Assembly (NCBI GenBank): GCA_000444245.1
Contig: ATSW01016545.1
Coordinates: 1-21,997 of the forward strand
Origin: Botryllus schlosseri
Taxonomy: Eukaryota > Chordata > Ascidiacea > Stolidobranchia > Styelidae
Direction: 5' to 3'
Length of the DNA: 21,997 nucleotides
Both the position numbers and the translations under genes were made by a program. The notes under the pieces were generated by a model. It saw only the letters and a program-made list of their open reading frames with translations, ran no database searches and was not told where the DNA came from. Shown here one piece after another: positions 9,375-19,400 of this stretch. Each line of letters opens with the position of its first letter. Position 1 is the first letter of the stretch.

Positions 9375-9771
9375 TGCCATATGTTGCGATAATACCCGAA
9401 GGTGTTATCGGAAGCGTTCCGTGTTATTTTTACATTCGCCTACACCAATATATGTGAAAATGGACTTTGGGAACGCGTTCATATCAAATCAATAACGCGG
9501 ATTTGCAAGACACGACCTCGTATTTCAAGATATGCAGCTATTCTCGCTTTGAAATAATATTCTTCCCAATTTCTACACACATATTATAATGATGATATTT
9601 TCAGGAAAAGTCACTTTGTCGTTGTTTATCACTAGCGTACAGTTGATATTTGAACAAGACAGACAACGATTACACAGTAATTGAGCTAACTTTGACCAGA
9701 AAAAGGGGTTCCGTGGGTATCCTTGACGGTCCAAAGGGGGTCCGTGAAGATAAAAAGGTTGAGAATCACTG
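9375..9771 (+). mobile_element. Right-end fragment of the same hAT family as 14430-16494
   Basis: The sequence runs parallel to 15910-16494: ATGTTGCGAT...GAAGGTGTTATCGGAAGC, ATATCAAATC, CCCAATTTCTACA, TATCACTAGCGTACAGTTGA, and finally GGTCCGTGAAGA...GTTGAGAATCACTG. It lacks a 130-bp block present in the other copy around 16180-16320. The left half is absent; gene 1 exon 3 ends about 140 bp upstream, so this fragment may contribute to that gene's 3' UTR. Confidence 0.75.
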
Positions 9772-10689
9772 GTCTATGACTTTGCAGCTATGAAAGTAAT
9801 TGTATTTATTTCACGAGATATCTGCCTTCGCAATGTTCTATTTTGCTCGCCATAATCTGCGTCGTTAATAAACATGATGCGTCTCAAATTGAAGATGGAA
9901 GTGTAAAAAACCTTTTGGCAGCAGCTATTTTCTACAGAAATCCACCGTTTTCGGACTGCAGCTAAAATATCACGAAATATACCATTGCACCATAGCTACG
10001 ACCATATATCTCTGTGGCATCGAGATCACGCGTTTATTTAGCAAACGCTTCTTAACCCTTTTAGGAATTTCTTCACGTTGTACTCATTCGACGCGATCAC
10101 CGTCTCAGTTCTATTTATTTCAGTTATTTAGATATTAGCCTGAGCTCAAAGTTGGCGATGGAGTTCAATTGTCGATTTCACAGTAAAACTGGTAAACACA
10201 CACATAATCTGGAGAGCAACCTGACCCAAAGGAAAATAGCGAGTTTTGAATAATGTTTTGAAATTTCAGGGGTAGAGTCAAATTGCTATTTCTACTGTTA
10301 TTATTATTTTATATTTGAACCGATGATGTTTTATGCGTCACACACAGGATAGTTTCAATGTCACAATCATGTGATTATATAATTAGCTTAGACGTAGCAA
10401 TTAGTAATTTCTTTACCAGCGAGGATACGATGCTTCTAAGACCATGAACACGTTACGAGTGATGTTCGCACTGTTGTGATTGTCTTGAATTCTGCTTGAA
10501 ATACCACACCATTCCGGTATCAAAAAATAAATTGTTTCACTGCCGACACTGTTACTTTCTTGGGCACGCTAATGAGATCACGAGCATAATTTCTATCGCT
10601 GTAGCACAGTGAGCTATGTCCAATCGAAGCGCAAATGATATTTGGGTCCACTGTTATCAACCCTATATTTAATAGAAATGTTACAATGA
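9772..10689. other. Intergenic stretch, nothing recognised
   Basis: Two AATAAA hexamers (9867-9872 and about 10525) could serve as polyadenylation signals for gene 1; otherwise no gene, RNA or repeat end was identified. Confidence 0.35.
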
Positions 10690-12020
10690 GTCCGCAAAAT
10701 CTTACTGGATAACGGTTACCCTGAACACGTCATCAACCGCGGCATAGAGAGGAAAGTAACGCAATTTAACGCAGAAAAGTCAACAGAGCCCACCGAACGA
10801 ACAACCAGAGATGTTTTATCCATCTACCTTGGATTGGTCCTATTTCCACCCGCTTTGAAAAGCAATTGATTTCCGCGGTCAGTAAGTGTTACGACACAGT
10901 GCAGACCAACGTGATTTTCACGACAACGCAACTGCTCCTTGCAACACGTAAAGACGTGCCTCTTGCACCTCAACAAAGTAATGTATTTTACGAATTTAAG
11001 TACCACTGTGATTGTTGCAACGTGAGAAGAACGTCAAAGCGTTTGCAGGAACGCAAAAATCAGCATGTCCGTACAGATTTATTAGAACACGCGCATTACG
11101 CTCGGTGAAAAGCTCACGCTTGACTCATCCGCTCAAGATTGATGCGGAACAATCAAAGGCCATAAATTCTGCAATTGGCAAACACTTGTTGGATAATCCT
11201 TCATATGCGAAAAATTATCGAGACGACAGATTTCGCGTCGTCGGAAGGGGCCGCTCACACTTTCATTTGTGTGCCTTGGAGTCGGCTTTTATTAAAATGC
11301 GTCAGCCAAGGCTGTGTCAACAAAAAGAGTTGGTGTACCCTCTAAAAATAGTACATTGAACGCTCTCGTATTCGACATTTCATACTGGTGACGTCCTATT
11401 TAGTGATACGATTGTTGATATACGATGTTCTTATGAATTCTCTACTAGTTGCTGACGATTAACCCTGACGAATGTCAACCGCAAATATTCAGGTTCATTT
11501 CAATATAACTATACTATTAAATTGTATATTGAAGTTATGTACCTTCAAGAAGCTGACCAATGGAGTTTATATAAATCGCCGTTTGGCTCATCCTTTGAAG
11601 CATGAATCAGAAGAGAGAAAGACCATGAATTTTGCCATTGGCAAACATTTGTTTGATAATTCTGTTTGCAGAGATTCTTGGAGGTAAATTATCGAGACGA
11701 CAGATTTCGCGTGGTCGTGAGAGGCCGTTCACACTTTTATTTGTGTGCCATGGAGTCGAACTGTATCAAAGTACGCCAACCAGGTGTTTGCCAACAGAAT
11801 GAGTTCATGTACCATCTAAAACCATACACTGAGCTTAAGCGATCTCTTCGCCTCAAAAATTCGAAATTTTATGGCGGTAACGCCGTATTCGGTGAAAACT
11901 ATTGTTGATTTACAATGTTCTTTCTAATCTTCAAATATTCGGATTTATTTCAATATGAATATACTATTCAATTGAATATTGAAGTTCGGTTACTCCAAAA
12001 AGCTCTCCAAAGATCACGAT
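10690..12020 (+). mobile_element. Broken Penelope-like retroelement with tandem C-terminal copies
   Basis: Pieces in order: an RT-tail segment (LLDNGYPEHVINRGI), the linker LPWIGPISTRFEKQ, a GIY-YIG endonuclease-like segment (YEFKYHCDCC...RRTSKRLQER), and the element's C-terminus (SAIGKHLLDNP, YRDDRFRVV, HFHLCALES, QKELVYPLKIVH) ending near 11359. A 3' tail with the hallmark CAAATATTCAGGTTCATTTC stretch follows. From about 11579 the C-terminal part and the tail recur as a second, 5'-truncated copy. RT plus GIY-YIG and head-to-tail partial copies are typical of Penelope-like elements. It is a fossil with several breaks and has lost its N-terminal two-thirds. Confidence 0.8.
11121..12010 (+). 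repeat. Tandem ~467-bp unit of the Penelope-like 3' region
   Basis: The unit starting at 11121 (ACTCATCCGCTCAAG) is repeated from about 11588 (GCTCATCCTTTGAAG). Both copies contain the shared AATTATCGAGACGACAGATT and TTTCAATAT...ACTATTC/A...TATTGAAGTT blocks. The copies differ at many positions, so the duplication is not recent. Confidence 0.75.
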
Positions 12021-13231
12021 AGGACATTTTACTCGATTCATATCAACCAGGTTGACATACTAAATATGACATCAATAGTACTGAGCTGATTACTTCAGCG
12101 GAGCTGGAGACCATACGCCACATGTTCGTATTCGAGTTCGAGTTCATGGAGACTATTTCATGTGCTCGTCAACTAGAACCATCTGGGGCCTCCACCGCTC
12201 ATATATACCTCCATATGAGTGACGTGCGCTTATGGGAGACAATTGACGCAGTGTCACAGCTGTCGTAAGGCTAAGTAAATGGAAATTATATTCAATGATT
12301 ACTGGCATTGGTATTGACCAAATCCACCTTTCCAAATTACTTGAAGTGCGTTTCATACCTTTCATTTTCTAGCCTAAATTGAAGTCAGTTTAATGTTTTG
12401 GAAATTTCTACATCTACGTATAATATAGCAGAAAGCTATTGAATTACTTTTACTTCTACATGAGTAGCAATGCTGACTATAATTTGACCACCTTAGTCTA
12501 TATACCTGACGCAACACCATGATGACTCGCAAAATCCACGAATACATCAGTCGAAGCGATCCACGGACGTATGAGAATTGTTTGCAAGGTATATGTTTTC
12601 ATTCAGATTCACGTATACCTGAGGCTATATTGCCAATAATGATTTTTCGCCTCATTTATTGAATCTATGCGTTGTAATCTATTCAGAATTGGTGGTTTAT
12701 ACGGGGATCCCCTGCTTTGAAAATAACACTCTTTAAAGAAGGCGTTGTACAACAGCGGGTTTTATACATGTTAATGCACGCTTTAGATTAAATGCAACCC
12801 GTACCAACAAAGTCGTGCGATACACCTATATGGTATCACAACATATGGACAACTGGCGACAACAATGGAAGGATGTTATTAGCGAAGGCGAAAGAACACT
12901 TCAAGATGGGATGGAAACAGTGCGTCATGTCCCTGCCTTCCGAACCTCACACTACACTACCACTATACATATACAATGGATGCATGTTGCATGCACTTTG
13001 ACATAATGGGATATGCAGTTTTATCGTACAAAAGGTATTGAAATTAACTCCTGGATCGCCAGTTGAAAACCAATCCATTGATGGAATTGAATACGGAAAC
13101 GAAAGATTGGGATAGACACAATGCGGCACACATAACCTGGAGTCGAGTGCGGAAAACGTGAGCTTAAGTATGGTTGCAATATACCACAGAAAAAAGTCAG
13201 CTTACTCTCAATCCACTTTCCTGTACCTCTC
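12021..13231. other. Intergenic stretch upstream of the PLA2 gene
   Basis: Overlapping short frames at 12792-13006 have no motif, signal peptide or splice context. No repeat ends were identified. Regulatory DNA of the PLA2 gene is likely to be here, but no specific site can be named. Confidence 0.35.
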
Positions 13232-13241
13232 CTATATATAA
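13232..13241 (+). promoter_or_regulatory. TATA box of the phospholipase A2 gene
   Basis: CTATATATAA lies 52 bp upstream of the ATG at 13293, which would put transcription start around 13262-13272 and leave a 5' leader of only 20-30 bases. The pyrimidine-rich TCTCCTCTTGCAG that follows (ending 13258) could instead be a splice acceptor for exon 1, so the promoter call is an inference. Confidence 0.5.
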
Positions 13242-13292
13242 CACGTCTCCTCTTGCAGTTTTCTTATATTTCGCTATTCGATAGACTGAGAA

Positions 13293-13436
13293 ATGTTGTG
13301 GTTTAATCATGTCTCGGTGATTGCTTTATTTGTAATAGTGCTGAGAATTCGAGGTGACGACGGTGGATTCTTAGAAAACAACGAGCATGATGATCGAGAT
13401 ATGCAAGAGCTCATCAATCATCTCGTGGCTGCAATG
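13293..13436 (+). CDS. PLA2 exon 1: signal peptide and acidic propeptide start
   Basis: Forty-eight codons begin MLWFNHVSVIALFVIVLRIR, with a clear hydrophobic core, followed by DDGGFLENNEHDDRD, an acidic segment. The likely signal cleavage is near residues 20-22. The exon ends GCAATG|GTGAGA in phase 0, matching exon 2. The link to the distant exon 2 (5 kb intron) rests on phase, on the need for a signal peptide and on the TATA box; transcript evidence would settle it. GAAATG gives A at -1 and G at -4, an unremarkable start context. Confidence 0.68.
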
Positions 13437-16400
13437 GTGAGATTTAGAGAATTGTATGTGCTTATATTCCTATATGGTATGACTCCGATACGCTTTTCCA
13501 ATTCACAATACGTTACCTTTTATTAATTGTTATCTTTTGTGGATCTGTAGCGCCCTTTTTGCGCAATTGGCTGTAACCTGCCCTCTGGCCCACCCACGGC
13601 TACCATCCACCTTTTGAGACTACTATGCTGAGTTGGAAGTATAGCATTAAAACCTTCGTTAATAAGATCCTATTCCCGAGTTTATATGCTAATTCCGTGA
13701 GTAATAACAATACAATCGACTATAAATTATGCTTGTGCAGTAACTCGATAATGATTGTTGTTGGTGTTGACATCCATGGTCTCATGACTACATTGCTCAA
13801 TGGTCATGCTGCACCAGGCGATATTCTTTATGATGATTTCTGTTAATACTTGTACAAATACATGTAAAGATGTAATCGTAATAGGCGTGACGACATAATA
13901 CTGGTGTCAGATCCAGCCCCGTGAGTTATCAGAGACGGTCAATGGAGTCGTCTGTGTTACTACTCAAGTAAAAGTAGACGTAACGCTTGAGATTGCTAAT
14001 CAATTACAAGTAAAAAGCAGATATTTCACTGCAATGTCAAAACTCCTTCTAATAGAAGAAGAAAAAGAAACTAGGAAAATTCTCAAGTAAGTAATTTCAG
14101 AAAGTAGATTTGATTCATGAGACAGATTTATAGCAGTGAGTCAGAGGAGGGCACTATATGGTTGTTCAGATTTGAAAAATTGTCAGGAAAGTTCGGTCTT
14201 GACTTTCCGAATGATGGTTTGGTACATTTGTTCTCAACCGCCGGTCCGCGTGCCGGTGCCGGTCCATTATAAGATTCCTGCCGGTCCGCCAGATATATTA
14301 CAATTTCACATCTCAATTCTAAAATGCAAGAAGTTGGGTGCTTTTTCATTGATCAGAGAAATAAACATCAAATTTTGAACTTATTTCGAAGTGTGGAACC
14401 TATATTTTTTGCATAGTGTCGCAATAGAGCAGTGGTTGAGGGGTCCGTGAAGTATTTTCAGGGGGTCCGCGAAACCTCCAAATTTACAAAATGGTTGATA
14501 ACCTAATTTTTATTTTGTTTTAAATTGGAAAAATCACGAAGGACTTTCTCTTTATACCTGCTAAAACTTCAGGATTCGCATAAACAGAATGGCCGTCTAA
14601 GATGAAATATTCCACTATGCAAACTCATTTTAATTTCCAAATTGCAAATAGCCTAATTATTAGGAATGGTGTGAACGTGAGGTTCACGTTCACGTTCTGT
14701 GTGTGAACCTCAGAAAAGTAGAGGGTAATGTTCGCTAGGGTTACCATACGTCCTACTTTACGGGGATTTGTTCTCCTTTTTCAGGTGTTTGAAAATGTCG
14801 TCCGAGTCCACCTCAATATCCTCCTTTTTGGCAATACGTCCTCCTTTAGAGCTTTTACAGCTAAGATAATAGACAGATTCGAGTGAAAATGGGCATAAAT
14901 GTCGCTAAATTACGAAGACGGACGTTTGAGAGGGAAATTCGCGGTTTGATCGAAAGTGACGACCTTTTTTTAGTCAACTCACCAAATTTTACTGCAAAAA
15001 TAGCAAAATCGCCTGTTTTCAGTCTTGATCAATTACCTTTTCTGATTTGGTAAAAGTGTCCCCCTTTCCCGATTACAAAATATGGTAACCTTAACGTTTA
15101 CAAACGAACCTTGTTAGGTTCTGCACCTTTTTTCATTTATTACCATTTTTCACACGATTATAAAATCTTTGGTTTAAGTTCTATGCATTTTAACTAGGAC
15201 CACTCTATGCAAGGTGCTGGCACCACAAAAAATCAACACTAAACGAGCATGCACCTTGTAAATATCACAAATTTTACTTGCTTTGTTAGAAAGGTTTGCT
15301 AGAAATATTCAGCTTTCCGTTTGTAAATATATATTGACTCTCTACAGTGACCTTGACCCGCAATCACACAACACCGAGAACGAAATACACTACTAAGTGG
15401 TAGTCGCCGAATATTGGTTATTTACCCAATCAATGAAATCGTTACAAAGACTACGTCGTCGTCTAATGTAAAAAAAATTCTGTAGGCGTTCGGGACCATC
15501 TTGATGTGATATGTTTATTGCATCATGAAACCAGATCTGTGCGATTGGGGTGTTGACTACTGTATAATTTGTTTATGAAGTAATATCGGTGGCAAGAATA
15601 GAAACCCGTTATACACTCTGCTCAATATCAATGTAGCAATAGTCGCACGACGAGTACATTGTCAGGTCTGAACTCGACGGTTAAGGCGTAGGCTTGTTTT
15701 CCTTTGCAAGTCGTTTCAAAGGGGTTCGCACCATCCGAACTACTTATACTAACACATTGCTGAATATGGATGTTTTGTTAGGGTTTTGGAAAAAATTCTT
15801 TGCAGTAATCCATTTTCTCATATGATATACATGTCAGCTATTCCAGAATAACTTGAAGATGAGCTGACAGAGAGAAATGGCTAGACTGGACGTTATATTG
15901 GTCCATGCCTGTTGCGATCATAGCCAAAGGTGTCGTCAGAAGTGTTAGGCGTTATTATTTCATTCGCGGCCACCTATCCATGTGGAAATGGATTTTTGGC
16001 ACTCGTTCCTATCAAATCGAAGGCGCGGATTTTCATGATATGGCCCGCAAGCTGCAGAGTATGCTTTGAAATAATAAAAAAGTATTCCCAATTTCTGCAT
16101 AAGTAGTAGGCCTTTCATGTTATTTTCAAGAAAGGTCAATTAGCTGTTGATGTTGTTGTTTGTGGAATTAATGGTGCGTGTCGACTACTATGGCCAATAT
16201 GGTCATTTACACCAGGCCAATTTTCTTTACTTTTATTCCTTAGCTGCCGACTTCTAGGCTCACTTCTAGGCTTTTCATAAGATACCGCTTACACGGGTAA
16301 GATGGCGAGGAGGAGCCTAGATAAACCTCCAGCACTTAGGTTGGTGATGGTTATCACTAGCATACAGTTGATAATTGTACAAGACAGATGACGGTTGCAC

Positions 16401-19400
16401 GACAATAAAGGTAAATTTGAACCAAGAGTTGGGGTCCGCGGGGTCCGTGACGGTTCAAAGGGAGTCCGCGAAGACAAAAAGTTGAGAATCACTGCAATAG
16501 AGAGTTAATGGTCTACTTTAGGCGCTCGTCACCATGGTACAAGTGGTATAAGAAGCTGTCAAAAAGTAGTCTACAACTCGTTTCGGACGAGGTATATCTG
16601 AAAGCTACGGAGACTATTAAACAAACTTCAGTTAAACAAGTGTTGGTTGTATAATAGAGTACATACCAGTGTTGGGATCAAGTCACTACCTTCGAGTCAC
16701 GAGTCATTTCGAGTCATTGCACATTTTGACTCGAGTCAAGTCAAGTCATTCGATTTTCGAAGGTGACTCGAGTCAAGTCAAGTCACTCGATTTTTGGAGG
16801 TGACTCGAGTCAAGTCGATTCAAGTCAAGTCAAGTCACGAGTCAAGTCACAATTCAAGTCAAGTTGCCTTTTTGAAGCATGAGGCATGATTACGTCATTG
16901 CATTTTGCTAGCTGTCTGAATTACAGATTTAGTGGTCATTGAGTCTGAACCAATGAACGAATATATAGTTAAATATACACGCAACAAGGCGCTGTATCGC
17001 TCACATATACGTAGCACTGCTGAACTACGGAAGTGATTGCACACTGCACAGCCTCAGTTTATAGTTACCGGTCAAAATAGAGAATAGAGAAACGAATTGA
17101 TAAGATGTACTACATGTAACGTTACCCATTTACAAATCGATATGATACAATTCGAGGGGGCGCCAATGGTTGAGGAGAAACTATATTCGAATTCGATTTC
17201 AATAAAACAAGAGGTTTAGTTAAGGTAAGAACAGAGAATAGAAATAGACATTATTTTATTGAATTATTTTACTATACTAGTTTGCGATAACGTAAGCTGT
17301 AAGTTTGGATCACTTCGTTTGCGGTCAATTTATGTGTGAGAGAACAACGGAGGCTCAGTAAAACGCACGATCATTGAATGATTGGTCGCTCTAACAGGTT
17401 ACATCAGCATTTTGAGAACAATCCGACCATATGCAAGATACACTGAATTTTATCGACACCGATTACTTGATGACTTGAAATTGACTCGTGAATTTTGCTT
17501 CGAGTCACGAGTCAATCCACATTTCTGATACGCCGAGTCAAGTCAAGTCAAGTCATTTTAGCCAAGTGACTCGAGTCAAGTCAAGTCATACGAAAAAGGT
17601 GACTCGAGTCTGACTCGAGTCAAGTCATGACTCGAGTCATCCCAACACTGGTACATACAGCCTATAGCCTACAACAAGTCACAAAATTCATATTTCTTTC
17701 AAAGGACACCGAACAATCACAATCAACTTGGGGCGTGTAATCGGACTTCGCGCGCTTCGCCTCCAATACAGCGACTTATAAATATCTAATATCAACAACG
17801 CATCATTGTCGTGATTAAATCTAGGATGAATTTTAGTTTCTGAAGGTTCGCTGGTGCGCGAGATTGGTGTTGAAGTTTTACCGATCCGCGGGGTCAAAAG
17901 ATTGAGAACGACTGGTTTAGTACATAAAAACACTTTTCTGAACGATTTTCGTCACCTTCATCGTGTTCTTCCCTCCCCGCAACGCCCGCATAGATCCAGG
18001 GGAAATTCTCCTTGCTATAACTGGAGATTCCTCAGAGTGTTTACTGGCCACTTTCGAAACTGTATGTGCATCTTCGCTGTACTAATGCAAATGACCAATG
18101 ACACTGCAAATATATAGGTGCAATTTTCAAATCTTTATTTACTTACCGTGATACATGGGATATTTTCACCAGTTGCCATGACAATCCATTTAAAATAGTT
18201 AGTGGTAAGTAGTAAAAGTAAGTGTTTTTACCTAAAGACTCTTCGTAGAAGTGGGTGTATAATCGGAAAACATACCCTCTCGAGTAAGTACTGAAGCTAC
18301 TGGGCTAATCCTAATTGATCACTTGGAACAAGTAGCAGTAAGCCTACTTCGTTCCTGACCACCCCTGTAGGTGACCTTATTGAATCACCCACTCAAAGCG
18401 TCTCTAAGTGATACGAACTTGCTATCGGCCGCAACACCAACCATAGCGTTTTGCGTCTTTTACAGAACGAGAGAGATCAACCGTCTTTTGACGTTAGCAA
18501 CGAAGACGATCTGTACGTATTTCGTCGGATTGTCGCTGATCATGGTTTCGACCCCGATACCCTGATGGGTGACTCTGATTTCGCCAGCGTCGTGTCGTCC
18601 TTATCCGCAGCTGCAGGATTATTCAAGTCCGGAGACGCTAGGAGATGGACTACCGTTAACTTCGCTTACCAATTGGCATGCTATCAGGTTCGTGAGTAAC
18701 ATCCGATTTAGCAGAGGTTGTCACAGTATATTATGACTAGGGTTGGAAAGGAATTGTTACGTTCTTGATCTTGTTTGAACAATAACTCAATACGACGAGG
18801 TTGCAATACGGAATCAGTATATTATACAGCAGAATAACTTTAGGCGAGCGACACGATCCAGAGTGCAGTTAAACGAAAGACCAGTAGACAAAAGAACACA
18901 GAGTATAAATACAAGCACGACACACGAGGAAATAATGATTGGCGGTAATTACTAGTACTATAGAAATTAGGAGTTGAACAACACTAAACGTAAATGCAAG
19001 AACATAACAGGAATATTAAGATTATTTGATATATTATTTAGGATCATTCGATATATTTTAGAATATACCTATTTCATTGGGATCTGTGACACTGTTGCTT
19101 ATTGATCACTATGTAACAGATACGTCGTTTCCACTAACGCGCTCTGCTTTGTGCTACGTTTTTCGGATGCTCCGACCCAGATTTCGAGACTCCCACGGCG
19201 GGAAGAAAGTATCAAAACTAAAATTATCGTTGGTGATATAACTTTTAGAGTCACTAATAGCCCTAAAATTTTCATTTCAAGAAAAAATACAATCTCTTAC
19301 TACTCAATTTGAACTACAATTAATACTTCATTCTATCTGGATTCAAGTGCTCTAATATTGTGCCCAACCTTACTTATAATCACAATTATCGACTATAGTG

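Larger units (their letters stand above)
14430..16494 (+). mobile_element. 2.07-kb hAT-type element in PLA2 intron 1
   Basis: The left end CAGTGGTTGAGGGGTCCGTG and the right end GGAGTCCGCG...GTTGAGAATCACTG are imperfect inverted repeats. An exact 8-bp duplication CAATAGAG flanks them at 14422-14429 and 16495-16502. It carries a 358-bp element at 14736-15093 and no recognisable transposase, so it is a decayed or non-autonomous member. The fragment at 9375-9771 is its sister copy. Confidence 0.85.

Noticed and set aside
12792-13006. Overlapping small frames as a possible short gene
   Set aside because: No signal peptide, domain motif or splice context, and two frames compete over the same bases.
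16680-16865. Simple satellite or CRISPR-like array of AAGTC/GAGTC repeats
   Set aside because: The repeats are subterminal parts of a defined element with perfect ends and an exact 8-bp target duplication; unit size and spacing do not fit CRISPR.
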